Shown: positions 1 to 9,282 of the stretch, piece by piece
How positions within the stretch are numbered: the first letter of the stretch is position 1
Layout: each line of letters begins with the position of its first letter
DNA from: Bosea sp. PAMC 26642
GTDB lineage: Bacteria; Pseudomonadota; Alphaproteobacteria; Rhizobiales; Beijerinckiaceae
DNA: 64,000 nt
Reading direction: 5' to 3'
Assembly (NCBI RefSeq): GCF_001562255.1
Contig: NZ_CP014301.1
Span: forward strand, 682,001 to 746,000
Notes under the pieces: model-generated
Seen by the model: the letters and a program-made list of their open reading frames with translations, nothing else
The model's database searches: none
What the model was told of the DNA's origin: nothing
Program-made: the position numbers and the translations under genes

Positions 1-540
1 AAGCTGCGCGAGCACATGCAGATCGAGATCAAGCGGCTGCACCGCGAGAGCGGCGCCACGATCGTCTATGTCACGCATGACCAGGAGGAGGCGCTGGCGC
101 TCTCCGACCGGATCTGCCTGATGAACCACGCGAAGATCGAACAGCTCGGAACGCCGCGCGAGATCTATGAGCGGCCCCGCACCGCGTTTGCGGCCGACTT
201 CATTGGCATCTCCAACATCTTCCGCGGCCGCTGGGACGGCAATGGCTCGCTCGAGACAGCTCATGGCCGCTTCGCGCTGCCTCAGAACGCCACGAGCCCG
301 GGCGCCGAGCCTGCGCTCGTGATCCGACCCGAACATTTGAAGATCGGAGCGCCCGACGGCAACGCCGTCACCGGCCGCGTCAGCGAGATCGTCTATGCCG
401 GCTCCGAGACGCGGGTCATCGCCACGCTTGGCGATGGCGGCCAGCTCGTGCTGCGGCTGGGGCCCGACGACGCCGTGCCGACCATCGATGAGCAGATCGT
501 CGCCGGCTGGGCGCGCGACCGGGCGGTCCTCGTCGCATGA
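1..540 (+). CDS. ABC importer ATP-binding subunit, C-terminal part (PotA-like)
   Basis: This gene runs in from the left edge, so only the last 179 residues are present and the true start lies outside the window. The visible part has the end of the nucleotide-binding domain with the switch histidine in [17 protein letters not shown], then the [12 protein letters not shown] linker typical of polyamine, iron and sugar importers of this class, then a TOBE-like beta domain containing [10 protein letters not shown]. The protein would hydrolyse ATP on the cytoplasmic face for the fused permease that follows. Its stop overlaps the permease start in an ATGA, so the two are translationally coupled. The Walker A and signature motifs are outside the window, and the substrate cannot be told from this fragment. 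Confidence 0.9.
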   Translation, partial: KLREHMQIEIKRLHRESGATIVYVTHDQEEALALSDRICLMNHAKIEQLGTPREIYERPRTAFAADFIGISNIFRGRWDGNGSLETAHGRFALPQNATSPGAEPALVIRPEHLKIGAPDGNAVTGRVSEIVYAGSETRVIATLGDGGQLVLRLGPDDAVPTIDEQIVAGWARDRAVLVA

Positions 541-2303
541 GCGCGGTCGCGGCCTCGGCCGACGCGCGCGGGACGCGTGCCTTCCGCTTCGGTGCGCTTT
601 GGCTCGCCGTACCCGGCTTGCTGTTCCTGGCCGTCTTCTTCGTCTGGCCGGTGGCGCAGCTGCTGGGGCTTAGCCTGTTCGATCCCGACAGCGGCATGCC
701 CTCGGTCGCGACCTATGAGCGGATAGCCGCGACCGACGTCTATCTGCGCGTGCTCGGAATCACCTTCCGCATCGCCGGCTACACTGCCCTGTATTCACTG
801 CTGATCGGCTATCCGCTCGCCTACTGGCTGTCGCGCCTGCCCGACATGTATCGCGGCCGCATGCTGCTCTTCGTCATGGTGCCGTTCTGGACGAGCTATC
901 TCGTCAAGACCTTCGCCTGGATGATCGTGCTCGGGCGCAGCGGCATCATCAATTCGCTGGCGATGGGTTCTGGGGTCGTCGATCAGCCGCTGCCGCTGCT
1001 GCACAATGAATTCGGCGTCATGGTCGGCATGGTCCACGCCATGGTGCCGCTCGCGGTGATGACGATGCTGCCGGTGATGGCGGGCATCGACCGCCGCCTG
1101 GTCCAGGCGGCGCAGACTTTGGGCGCCTCTCCGGCACACGCCTTCTGGCTGGTCTATTTCAAGCTGTCCCTGCCCGGCGTCGCCGCCGCGGGGCTGCTCG
1201 TCTTCATCTCCTCGCTCGGCTTCTTCATCGTGCCAGCTTTCCTCGGTGGGCGCCGCGAGACGATGCTGGCGCAGCTGATCATCACCCAGGTGCAGGAACT
1301 GCTGAACTGGCCCTTCGCCGGCGCGCTCGCAGCGATGATGCTCGCGGCGGCGCTGGTGTCCTGCTGGGTCTATGACCGGGTCTTCGGCATCTCGACCATC
1401 GCCGGCGGCGCGGTGCAGGTCGGCACGGGGCGCATCCGCAATCTCGGCCTCGCGGTCCTCGGCCTCGTCGCTCGGCTAGCGGGAGCGGTCGCTGCGGGAA
1501 CACAGGCGCTGCTCGGACGGAAGGGGGCAGGGCTGCTGCTGCCGGCTTTCGCCTGGCTCGTCATCGGCTTTCTCGTTTTGCCGACGCTGCTGGTCATCCC
1601 GCTGGCCTTCACCTCCTCGCAGTTCCTTGAATTCCCGCCGCCGGGCTACGGGCTGTCCTGGTTTCGGACCTATTTCGAATCGGAGCTCTGGATCCAGGCG
1701 ACGATCCGCTCCTTCCTGGTCGCCTTCGCAACGGCCATCGCTGCCACTGCGATCGGGGGCTTTACGGCGCTGGCGCTGGCCAACAGCCGCACGCGCTGGA
1801 GTGGGCTCATCTTTGCCTTCTTCCTCGCGCCGATGATCGTGCCGCGCATCGTCATCGCGGTGGGGCTGTTTTATCTGTTCGCCCGAATCGGACTGGTGGC
1901 GACCGATCTCGGGCTGGTCATCGGCCACACCGTGCTGGCCATCCCCTTTGCGCTGGTCACCATGGCGGCGGTGTTGAAGATCTATGACCAGCGCCTCGAC
2001 CAGGCCGCGGCGACGCTCGGCGCCAACCGGCTGAAGACACTGACCGGCGTGACGATCCCCTTGGTGAAGGGCGGCCTCGTCGCCGCCTTCCTGTTCTCCT
2101 TCATCACCTCCTTCGACGAGCTCACGATCGCGATCTTCGTCAGCGGCGGGGTCAAGACCACTCTGCCCAAGCAGATGTGGGATGACATGATCCTCCAGCT
2201 CAACCCGACGCTCGCCGCGGTGTCCGTGGTCGTCTTCGTCGTGGTGACGGTGATGCTGCTGGTGGCCGAGCGCTTCCGCTCATCCTCCTCTTCCGCTTCC
2301 TGA
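537..2303 (+). CDS. Fused double-domain ABC permease (PotB-PotC type)
   Basis: This 588-residue inner-membrane protein carries two complete permease domains in one chain. The first half (about residues 20-290) has the [20 protein letters not shown] coupling helix, and the second half (about 335-580) has [20 protein letters not shown]. Polyamine-type systems normally encode these as two proteins of about 280 residues each. The joint is a short Ala/Gly-rich stretch around residues 300-335. The start overlaps the upstream ATPase stop. Together they form the membrane part of an importer whose periplasmic binding protein is not in the window and may lie upstream. The following acyl-CoA ligase suggests an organic acid substrate, but that is inference from context. 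Confidence 0.9.
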   Translation: MSAVAASADARGTRAFRFGALWLAVPGLLFLAVFFVWPVAQLLGLSLFDPDSGMPSVATYERIAATDVYLRVLGITFRIAGYTALYSLLIGYPLAYWLSRLPDMYRGRMLLFVMVPFWTSYLVKTFAWMIVLGRSGIINSLAMGSGVVDQPLPLLHNEFGVMVGMVHAMVPLAVMTMLPVMAGIDRRLVQAAQTLGASPAHAFWLVYFKLSLPGVAAAGLLVFISSLGFFIVPAFLGGRRETMLAQLIITQVQELLNWPFAGALAAMMLAAALVSCWVYDRVFGISTIAGGAVQVGTGRIRNLGLAVLGLVARLAGAVAAGTQALLGRKGAGLLLPAFAWLVIGFLVLPTLLVIPLAFTSSQFLEFPPPGYGLSWFRTYFESELWIQATIRSFLVAFATAIAATAIGGFTALALANSRTRWSGLIFAFFLAPMIVPRIVIAVGLFYLFARIGLVATDLGLVIGHTVLAIPFALVTMAAVLKIYDQRLDQAAATLGANRLKTLTGVTIPLVKGGLVAAFLFSFITSFDELTIAIFVSGGVKTTLPKQMWDDMILQLNPTLAAVSVVVFVVVTVMLLVAERFRSSSSSAS

Positions 2304-2328
2304 ATTTAGCGCGAACCGAACGACGACC

Positions 2329-3858
2329 ATGTCTCTCACCGACGATGCCGGCTTTGTTGACCTTCTGACGCAGTGCGCCGCCCGCGATCCTGAACGCATC
2401 TATGCGCGCTATTGCGGCGAGCCCGTCACCTATGGCGAGATCGATCGCAGCTCCGCCGCCTTCGCCGCCCATTTGCGCGCGCGCGGCCTCAAGCCCGGCG
2501 ACCGGGTCGCGGTGATGATGCGCAATTCTGTCGCGACCATCGCGATCGTCTTCGGTCTCGCACGCGCCGGGGTCGCCTGGATTCCGGTCAACGCCCAGCA
2601 GCGCGGGGAGGGGCTGCGCTATCTGCTGACGCATCCGCAGCCGAAGCTGATCCTGGTCGACGAGGATCTCGCCGAACTGGTCGATGACGCGCTCGCGGGG
2701 ACGAATGCGCCGCCGATCCTGAAGCAGGGCGCGGAACTCGACGCAATCCTCGGCGGAGTGGTGGGTTTCGCGGAGCCCGCGCCAGCGCCCGACGACGTCT
2801 TCGCGATCATGTACACCTCCGGCACGACGGGACGGCCAAAGGGCGTCGTCGTCTCGCACCGCATGTTGAGGTTGGCCGCCGAGGGCGTCGGGCGCGTGTC
2901 TGCCGCGAAGCCCGGCGAGGTCTTCTTCGTCTGGGAACCGCTCTATCATATTGGTGGGGCGCAACTGCTGCCGCTGCCGATGATCCGCGACGTGACGCTA
3001 GCCATGGTCGACCGCTTCAGCGCCAGTCGCTTCTGGCGCCAGGTCACGGCCGAGGGCGCGACTCATATCCACCATCTCGGCGGCATCCTGCAGATCCTGT
3101 TGAAACAGCCCGAGAGCCCGCTCGACCGGACGCATGGCGTTCGGATCTCCTGGGGCGGCGGCTGCCCGGCCGACATCTGGCCGCTGTTCCGCGACCGTTT
3201 CGGCATCGAGATCCGCGAATGCTACGGCATGACCGAGGCCTCCAGCATCACCACCTGCAACGACAACGGCGTTGTCGGCTCGGTGGGTAAGCCGATGCCG
3301 TGGTTCAAGGTCAGGCTGCTACGGCCGGACGGCACGCCGGTGACTGCCGGCGAGCGCGGCGAGATCGTGGTCGAGACGGATGTCCCGGGCGCGATCTTTC
3401 GCGGCTACCTAGAAAACCCCGAAGCGACCGCAAAGGCGCTGCGCGGCGGCGCGCTCTATACCGGCGATCTCGGTTCCTGGGATGCCGAGGGCAACCTCTT
3501 CTTCCACGGCCGCATGACAGACAGCGTGCGCTGCAAGGGCGAGAACGTCTCGGCTTGGGAGGTCGAGCATGTCGCGGCCGAGCATGAGGACATCGAGGAC
3601 TGCGCCATGATCGGTGTCGCCTCTGATGTCGGCGAGCAGGACATCAAGCTCTTCGTCAAGCAGCGCGAGGGTGCGACGATCGACGAAGCCACGCTCTCGG
3701 ACTGGCTCGCAACTCGCCTCGCCCCCTACCAGAACCCGCGCTACATCGCCTTCGTCGACGAGTTCGAGCGCACGGCCAGCCAGCGCATCATGAAGCACAA
3801 GCTCTCGCCCCGGCTCGACGACGCGTGGGACCGTGCGGCTCCGGCGATGGTCCGCTGA
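2329..3858 (+). CDS. ATP-dependent acyl-CoA ligase, CaiC-like
   Basis: A 509-residue member of the ANL adenylating family that would convert a carboxylic acid, ATP and CoA to the acyl-CoA through an acyl-adenylate. The phosphate-binding loop MYTSGTTGRPKG lies near residues 160-171, the GMTE motif near 304, and the YTGDLGSWDAEG region near 380. The hinge region GRMTDSVRCKGENVSAWEVE resembles crotonobetaine/carnitine-CoA ligases. The usual C-terminal GK lysine motif reads TASQRIMKHKL, with Arg at the lysine position. It lies 25 bases after the fused permease, probably in the same operon, and is a clear paralogue of the ligase at 10250-11797. The exact substrate is unknown. No strong ribosome binding site precedes this ATG. 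Confidence 0.85.
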   Translation: MSLTDDAGFVDLLTQCAARDPERIYARYCGEPVTYGEIDRSSAAFAAHLRARGLKPGDRVAVMMRNSVATIAIVFGLARAGVAWIPVNAQQRGEGLRYLLTHPQPKLILVDEDLAELVDDALAGTNAPPILKQGAELDAILGGVVGFAEPAPAPDDVFAIMYTSGTTGRPKGVVVSHRMLRLAAEGVGRVSAAKPGEVFFVWEPLYHIGGAQLLPLPMIRDVTLAMVDRFSASRFWRQVTAEGATHIHHLGGILQILLKQPESPLDRTHGVRISWGGGCPADIWPLFRDRFGIEIRECYGMTEASSITTCNDNGVVGSVGKPMPWFKVRLLRPDGTPVTAGERGEIVVETDVPGAIFRGYLENPEATAKALRGGALYTGDLGSWDAEGNLFFHGRMTDSVRCKGENVSAWEVEHVAAEHEDIEDCAMIGVASDVGEQDIKLFVKQREGATIDEATLSDWLATRLAPYQNPRYIAFVDEFERTASQRIMKHKLSPRLDDAWDRAAPAMVR

Positions 3859-3859
3859 C

Positions 3860-4942
3860 ATGAGCTCCTGCGACATCCTGATTTCGGGCACCGGCGCCTT
3901 CGCCGCCCGCATCGCCTTCGACATCGCCGCCGTGGCGGGCGAGCCGGTCGGGGTCGTTATCGCCGGGCGCAACCGCAGCCGGCTGAACTGGCTGCGCACG
4001 GCGGCCAACGCCCGGGCCGCGATGTTCGGCAGCAAGGCGCGGTTCACCGCCCATGCCCTCGATCTGCTGGCACCGGACGCCTCCGACCTGCTGCTGGCGG
4101 CGACGAACCCGCGCATCCTCGTCCAGGCGGCCTCGATCCAGACCTCGCAGATCATTGCCCAGACGGGCAACGCCTGGACAAGGCTGGTGGCGGAGGGAGG
4201 CCTGAGCGCCACCGCCGTCTTCCAGGCACTGATCAGCTCGCGCGTCGCGGCAGCGATCGCGCGGCACGCTCAACCGGTGACGCTGATCAACTGCAGCTTT
4301 CCCGATGTCGTCAACGGCCTCATCACGGCGCAGGAACATCAGGTCGCCTGCGGCATGGGCAATGTCGCGATCCTGTCGAATGTTTTCGCGGGCTCGGCCA
4401 GCGTGCCGCGCGAAGCCGCGATCAAGGTGCTCGCGCATTACCAGAATCTGGCTGCCTGGCGTCAGGCGCCGGAGCTGAGATCCGGCCGGGCGCCGCGCGT
4501 CTGGATCGACGGCGTTGAGGTCGATGATGTCTTCGCCCGTTTCGCCGACATCCAGCTCACGCCCGAGCCTGTCATCGAGATCTCAGGCGCCAGCGGCGTA
4601 CCGATGCTGCTCGCCATGGCCGCCGGCCGAGACTGGTCGGGCCATGTGCCGGGCCCCAACGGCTTGCCAGGCGGGTACCCGGTCCGGCTTTCGCAAGGCG
4701 AGCTTGTGCTTGACCTACCGCCGGGGCTCGGCGAGGCCGATGCCATTGCATGGAACGCGTCGTTCGAGACGCAAAGCGGCATGACCGTCGGGCAGGACGG
4801 CCGAGCGCAATTTACCGGGATCCTGCACGACCGCCTCGTTGCCCTGCGTCCGGCGCTCGTTAGCGGTTTTGCCGTCCACGATCTCGAGGCTGTTTGCGAC
4901 GATCTGCTCCAGTTGCGCGATCGGCTGATCGCGACGCCCTGA
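3860..4942 (+). CDS. NAD(P)-binding Rossmann-fold protein of unknown function
   Basis: A 360-residue protein starting one base after the ligase stop. An in-frame ATG 27 bases earlier lies inside the ligase gene and is less likely. The N-terminus, ILISGTGAFAARIAFDIA, is a glycine-rich beta-alpha-beta nucleotide-binding motif followed by a basic VVIAGRNRSR turn that could favour NADP. The segment LLAATNPRILVQAASIQ recalls the TNP region of lactate/malate-type dehydrogenases, so a 2-hydroxyacid or amino-acid-type dehydrogenase fold is possible. No catalytic motif could be assigned with confidence. It is the last gene of the importer-ligase operon, so a role in oxidising or reducing the imported compound is plausible but unproven. 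Confidence 0.6.
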   Translation: MSSCDILISGTGAFAARIAFDIAAVAGEPVGVVIAGRNRSRLNWLRTAANARAAMFGSKARFTAHALDLLAPDASDLLLAATNPRILVQAASIQTSQIIAQTGNAWTRLVAEGGLSATAVFQALISSRVAAAIARHAQPVTLINCSFPDVVNGLITAQEHQVACGMGNVAILSNVFAGSASVPREAAIKVLAHYQNLAAWRQAPELRSGRAPRVWIDGVEVDDVFARFADIQLTPEPVIEISGASGVPMLLAMAAGRDWSGHVPGPNGLPGGYPVRLSQGELVLDLPPGLGEADAIAWNASFETQSGMTVGQDGRAQFTGILHDRLVALRPALVSGFAVHDLEAVCDDLLQLRDRLIATP

Positions 4943-5015
4943 TCGGCGGTCGCCGTTGTGGTTCGCGAAACGAGCAGACAACCGGCCCCGAACCGGATCC
5001 ATCGTAGAGATAAGC

Positions 5016-5047
5016 AATGGCCGTTGACGTTGTCGTCAACGGCCATT
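5016..5047. terminator. Perfect 14-bp stem-loop between convergent genes
   Basis: The arms AATGGCCGTTGACG (5016-5029) and CGTCAACGGCCATT (5034-5047) are exactly complementary around a TTGT loop. The hairpin sits between the convergent ends of the Rossmann-fold gene (stop at 4942) and the binding-protein gene (stop at 5055). No long T-run follows on either strand, so it may work as a bidirectional but imperfect intrinsic terminator. Confidence 0.6.
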
Positions 5048-5054
5048 TCGTCTG

Positions 5055-6650
5055 TCATTTCGCCGCGCGGTGGACGTCCGTCGCCAGCGTCAGTTCGTCG
5101 ATCCGGGGATCGTAGCGCAGCGTGCTGCGCGTCGCCCAAATGTTCTTGAAGTGATAGAGCGGGATGATTGAGACGTCGCCGGAGACGAGCTTGACGGCGT
5201 CCAGCACGAGCTTCTCGCGCTTGCCCTCGTCGACCTCGCCGATCGCCGCCGCCGTCAGGGCGTCGAGCGCAGGATTGGAATACTGGGCCCAGTTGTACAG
5301 GCCCCAGCCTGTCTGCTGGCTGCGGGTCGCGAGCAGGTCGCGCAGCAGGCCCGTGCCCTCCATGGAGTTGTTGCTCCAGCTTCCGAGATATGCCGCGAAC
5401 TGGCTCTTGGCGCCGCGCGAGGAATAGACGCTGAACGGCATCGCATCGATGGCGACCTCGACGCCGATGCGGCTCCACATCTGCGCCAGCGCCTGGGCGA
5501 CCTCGACGCTGTAGGGCGTCCGGTCATTGGCCGTGGACAGGGTCAGCTTGAAGCCGTCCGGAAAGCCGGCTTCGGTCAGAAGCTTCTTGGCCTTCTGCAT
5601 GTCGTAGGCCGGGACGGGTGTCTTGGAATCATGCCCGAGGATGCCCGCGGGCAACCACTGACCCGTAGGGGTTGCGGTGCCCAGCACCACGCGGTCGGCG
5701 ATGCCGACGCGGTTGATCGCCAGCGAGAGCGCCTCGCGGACCTTCGGGTTGGTCAGCGGCGACGGCTCGATTTTCGCCCCCTTCTTGTCTAGGATCGCAG
5801 GCGCATCCGGCGCCGGCTGGATCATTGGCACCACATAGTTGACGCGCATGCCCGCCACCTCCGCGACCTTGACCTTGTCGGACGCCTGGAGGCGCGGCAG
5901 ATCGCTGGCCGAGGGGGAGTCGATCACGTCGATGTCGCCCGCCAGCAGAGCCGCGGTTCGGACGGCGACGTTTGGGATCAGCCGCAGCGTCACGCTCGTC
6001 CAGTCGCTCTTCTTGCCCCACCAACTGTCGTTGCGGACGAACTCGATGCGCTCACCCGGCGTATAGCCCGAGAACTTGAAGGGACCCGTCCCGACGGCCG
6101 CCTTCCCGCTGTTGTAGTCCGCCGTGGTCGCGTCCTGCCCGGCGTGGCGCGAGACGATGGCCAGGCGCGTCAGGTCGCTCGGCAGGTTCGGGATCGGCGT
6201 GGTGGTCGTAAGGCGGATCAGATGCGGGCCGGTGACCTCGACACCCGTGATCGGCCGGATGATGCCGGCGAAGCCGCCGAGATTGTTGGGCACGTCAAGC
6301 GCACGCTTCAGCGTGAAGGCGACGTCGTCGGCCGTGAAGGGCTTTCCGTCATGCCAGGTCACGCCCTCGCGCAGGGTGAATTCCCAGACGGTCGGTGAAA
6401 CCGAGCGCCATGACGTCGCCAGGCCTGGTGCGAGCTTCCCGTCCGCCACGCGATCGACCAGTCGATCGAACATGTGGAAGGCGACGAGATTGTTGGGCGT
6501 CGTGGAATAGAAGTGCGGGTCGAGCGAATTGACCGATCCGCCCAGCCCGATGGTCAGTTTTTCGGCATGGGCCGCGCTCAGGCTCATCGCGAAAGCCGCC
6601 GCACCGAGCAGAAGCGACATACGCAGGCGGGTCGTCAGCAAAGAAGCCAT
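5055..6650 (-). CDS. ABC importer periplasmic binding protein, family 5 (DppA/OppA-like)
   Basis: A 531-residue exported solute receptor. The signal peptide runs from the start through MSLSAAHA, and the mature protein begins EKLTIGLGGSVNSLDPHFYS, the family 5 opening for dipeptide, oligopeptide, nickel and glutathione receptors. The motif GVTWHDGKPFTADDVAFTLKR confirms the family. The ATG at 6650 is preferred because GAGGGG lies six bases upstream. The ATG two codons earlier would abut that site. It probably serves the dppB/dppC permeases at 11807-13689, although it is transcribed separately on the other strand. Its promoter carries the shared operator described at 6665-6715. The ligand is not evident. 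Confidence 0.88.
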   Translation of the reverse strand: MASLLTTRLRMSLLLGAAAFAMSLSAAHAEKLTIGLGGSVNSLDPHFYSTTPNNLVAFHMFDRLVDRVADGKLAPGLATSWRSVSPTVWEFTLREGVTWHDGKPFTADDVAFTLKRALDVPNNLGGFAGIIRPITGVEVTGPHLIRLTTTTPIPNLPSDLTRLAIVSRHAGQDATTADYNSGKAAVGTGPFKFSGYTPGERIEFVRNDSWWGKKSDWTSVTLRLIPNVAVRTAALLAGDIDVIDSPSASDLPRLQASDKVKVAEVAGMRVNYVVPMIQPAPDAPAILDKKGAKIEPSPLTNPKVREALSLAINRVGIADRVVLGTATPTGQWLPAGILGHDSKTPVPAYDMQKAKKLLTEAGFPDGFKLTLSTANDRTPYSVEVAQALAQMWSRIGVEVAIDAMPFSVYSSRGAKSQFAAYLGSWSNNSMEGTGLLRDLLATRSQQTGWGLYNWAQYSNPALDALTAAAIGEVDEGKREKLVLDAVKLVSGDVSIIPLYHFKNIWATRSTLRYDPRIDELTLATDVHRAAK

Positions 6651-6664
6651 GATCATCCCCTCTT

Positions 6665-6715
6665 TTATTGTATTGTAATAACTAATATTTGAGGACAATT
6701 TCCTTTGGCTGTCAA
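6665..6715 (-). promoter_or_regulatory. Promoter and candidate IclR operator of the binding-protein gene
   Basis: Read on the minus strand, a perfect TTGACA (6715-6710) is followed by a 17-base spacer and TCAAAT (6692-6687). Four bases later comes GTTATTACAATACAATAA (6682-6665), which has TTATT and AATAA half-sites seven bases apart and would cover the expected transcription start. The same element occurs at two other promoters in this cluster. Confidence 0.6.
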
Positions 6716-6835
6716 GGCTCGCGACCGTGCGGGGCTGCGGCGTGTCTGCGCCCTGCGGCCGTGACCGCGATGAACGGGCGTGCGCAGGCGAGGGGAGCCG
6801 AGGCGGCTCGCCCGTCAGGCATCGGTGAGCGATGA

Positions 6836-7669
6836 TCAGGCGCTGAGTGTCTCGGTGGCGCGTGCGGCGGCTGCGGCGACCAGCGGCGCCAGATCCCGGA
6901 TCGCCGCCGGGCGCTCGAAGCGGGTCGTCAGCGTCGACAGATTGATCGCGCCGACAGCTCGCCCGGCCCGATCATGGACAGCCGCCGACACCGATATCGA
7001 ACCCTGCTCCATATTTTTCTCTGTTACGGCGAAGCCCTCGGCTTTGACCGCTTCGAGAATGCGCATCATCTCGGCGGCGTCCTTCGCCCGCGTGCGACCG
7101 GGGACCGATTCATGCGAGGCGTTCCAGACCTTTTCGATATGGGCTGGTGCGGAATGCCCGAGCAGGACCTGACCGGAAGACGAGGACAGCGCCGGGAAGC
7201 GGGTGCCGACCGGCAGGTTGATAGAAGAGATGTGCGTGCTAGCGATGGTGGTGATGATGACGATGTCGGCGCGATCGACCTCGACCCAGGAGATCGTCTC
7301 GCGGGTGCGCTCCGCCAAGTCGCGCATGGCGGGGTAGGCGGCATCGAGCGCGGTGTTGGACGAGACGACGCTCTGCGCGAAGCGGAAGACCTTCTTGGCC
7401 AGGGTGTAGCGCTTGGTCTGCTCGTCCCGGTCGAGATAGCCAAGGCGCTCGAGCGTGTAGATGAAGCGCTGCGAGGCGCTGCGGCCGAGCCCGGTGCGGA
7501 TAGCGATATCGGAAAGGCTCAAGCTCGCCGTTGTCTTGTCGAAGGTCTCCAGCACCTTCATCGCCTTGCCGACCGAGGCGACGAACAGGCGTTCGTCGAT
7601 CTCCCCGACCGCGGGGCCGGCATCCCTCGGCGACAGGCCCAGGCTTGCGTTCGTCGTTGCGTCCGGCAT
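6836..7669 (-). CDS. IclR-family transcriptional regulator
   Basis: A 277-residue regulator with an N-terminal winged helix (about residues 30-90: VGKAMKVLETFD, then LSLSDIAIRTGLGRSASQRFIYTLERLGYL) and a C-terminal effector domain with VGTRFPALSSSSGQVLLG and ISVSAAVHDRAGRAVGAINLS. IclR proteins bind as dimers or tetramers to short palindromes and sense small carboxylates. It lies 57 bases downstream of the malonyl-CoA-synthetase-like gene on the same strand, apparently as the last gene of the hydratase-ligase-iclR operon. No copy of the shared operator was seen just ahead of it, so it may be expressed from the operon promoter at 10.1 kb. It is the obvious candidate to control all three motif-bearing promoters. 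Confidence 0.9.
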   Translation of the reverse strand: MPDATTNASLGLSPRDAGPAVGEIDERLFVASVGKAMKVLETFDKTTASLSLSDIAIRTGLGRSASQRFIYTLERLGYLDRDEQTKRYTLAKKVFRFAQSVVSSNTALDAAYPAMRDLAERTRETISWVEVDRADIVIITTIASTHISSINLPVGTRFPALSSSSGQVLLGHSAPAHIEKVWNASHESVPGRTRAKDAAEMMRILEAVKAEGFAVTEKNMEQGSISVSAAVHDRAGRAVGAINLSTLTTRFERPAAIRDLAPLVAAAAARATETLSA

Positions 7670-7726
7670 TGCGCCTTCTTGCTTTCCTGTCGATGGGGCG
7701 CAGCGTTAGCATTTTTGCGCTGCGTC

Positions 7727-9256
7727 TCAAACCCGGTCAGTCAGCCCCCGGAATTGATTTTCGAAACGCTGTTTGAGAAGGTTTTTCTGTATCTTTCCCA
7801 AGGTGTTGCGCGGCATTTCGGAGATGACTTCGATCCGCTTTGGGACCTTGTATCCGGCCAGCGAGCGCTTGAGGGTATCGATCGCAGCGCGCGGATCGAA
7901 AGCCTCAGCCGCAAGCGTGAGCTGAACGACGGCAACGACGGCTTCACCGAAATCCATATGGGGGATGCCGATTACGGCGCTCTCGGCCACGCCGTCCAGC
8001 GCGTTGACGGCCGCCTCGACCTCCTTGGGATAGACGTTGAGCCCGCCCGAGATGATCAGGTCGGCGCCACGCCCGAGGACGCTGACATAACCCCGCGCAT
8101 CCCGGCGCCCGAAATCGCCGGTGCGGAACCAGCCGACGCGGAATGACGCGGCGGTCTTGTCGGGATCCTGCCAGTAGCCGAGGAACGGATAGGGCTGACG
8201 CAGTTCGATCATGCCGACGGTCCCCGCCTCGACGCCCTCGCCCTGTTCGTCGACGATGCGAACCTCCGATCCCGGCAGCGGCAGCCCCGAACCGTCGGGC
8301 TGGCGAACGTCGTCGAGCCGGTTCGACGTCGCGATCAAGACTTCGGTGAGGCCATAGCGGTCGAGCAGGCGATGGCCGGTTCGGTCCGCGAAAGCCTCGA
8401 AAGCATCGGGACGCATCGGTGCCGAGCCCGTCACGAACAGACGCATCGCGCTGCAGAGGTCGCGATTGAACCGGGGATCGGCCATCAGCCGGCTGTAATA
8501 GGTCGGCACCCCGGCGAAGATCGTGGCGCGCGGGAGCTTGGCCAGCACGCGTTCGGTGTCGAATTTCGGCAGCAGGATCATCGACGCTCCGCCCGCCAGG
8601 GCGGGCGTCGTCGTCCCGAACAGGCCAAAAGCCATCGGGTTGGCGTGCAGCAGCGTGTCGGCGTCGGTGATCCCCCAGCAGGACGCCAGCGAGCGCGCAT
8701 TCCAGATCACGGCTCCGGCGGAAAGGAGAGCGCCCTTGGGCCGCCCGGTTGTGCCGGAGGTGTAGACCATTGCGTTCGGGTCGGATGGCGCGATCGTCTG
8801 GAGCGGGCTCCCGCCGGGCATCGTGGCGCTCCGTTCGGCGAGGGTTCCCGCCCCGCTGGCATCAAGCGTCAGGACGGGACAGCCTGCGGCGCTGGCAACA
8901 TCGTGCCGGATCGGATCGCAGACGACGAGTTTGGGCCGCGCATCGCCGAGGATGTGGCTGACCTCGCCATCGGTCAGGCCGATGTGCACGGGCACGTAGA
9001 CGGCGCCGAGGCGGCAGACGGCGAGGTAGAGCAGAACCGCTTCGGGCGACTTCTCGAGAATGCCCGCGACGCAATCGCCTTTTGCTACCCCTTCGCTGGC
9101 CAGCAGATCGGCATAGCGTGCGGTGATGCCGGGTACGTCCCCATAACGAACCACGCGATCATCCGCGTTCTCCATGAAGATGCGATCGGAATCGCGTGCA
9201 CCGCCGATCAGGGCGGCGAAGACGTTCGCATCGTCGGGCACGGTGATGACGGCCAT
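7727..9256 (-). CDS. Malonyl-CoA-synthetase-like acyl-CoA ligase (MatB-type)
   Basis: A 509-residue ANL-family ligase. The phosphate loop VYTSGTTGRPKG begins near residue 164, GLTEVLIATSN follows near 335, the hinge region GRGADLIISGGLNVYPKEVE near 420, and the catalytic lysine motif NTLGKIQKNLL near 490 is intact. The stretch from GGASMILLPKFDTERVL to GVPTYYSRL and RLFVTGSAPM closely follows malonyl-CoA synthetase, so a malonate or short dicarboxylate substrate is likely, though not certain. The region equivalent to HALPIYHTHG in MatB reads HANPMAFGLFG here. The frame stays open upstream through the hydratase gene, but the ATG at 9256 matches the family start and follows the hydratase stop by 26 bases. 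It is co-transcribed with the hydratase and iclR. Confidence 0.82.
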   Translation of the reverse strand: MAVITVPDDANVFAALIGGARDSDRIFMENADDRVVRYGDVPGITARYADLLASEGVAKGDCVAGILEKSPEAVLLYLAVCRLGAVYVPVHIGLTDGEVSHILGDARPKLVVCDPIRHDVASAAGCPVLTLDASGAGTLAERSATMPGGSPLQTIAPSDPNAMVYTSGTTGRPKGALLSAGAVIWNARSLASCWGITDADTLLHANPMAFGLFGTTTPALAGGASMILLPKFDTERVLAKLPRATIFAGVPTYYSRLMADPRFNRDLCSAMRLFVTGSAPMRPDAFEAFADRTGHRLLDRYGLTEVLIATSNRLDDVRQPDGSGLPLPGSEVRIVDEQGEGVEAGTVGMIELRQPYPFLGYWQDPDKTAASFRVGWFRTGDFGRRDARGYVSVLGRGADLIISGGLNVYPKEVEAAVNALDGVAESAVIGIPHMDFGEAVVAVVQLTLAAEAFDPRAAIDTLKRSLAGYKVPKRIEVISEMPRNTLGKIQKNLLKQRFENQFRGLTDRV

Positions 9257-9282
9257 CGTGTCGTTCTGCTGATCTGTCGGCG

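Noticed and set aside
7697..7723. CGCAGCG/CGCTGCG stem-loop between the MatB-like ligase and iclR
   Set aside because: The seven-base stem has a 12-base loop and no T-run on the minus strand after it, so a terminator there is not supported.
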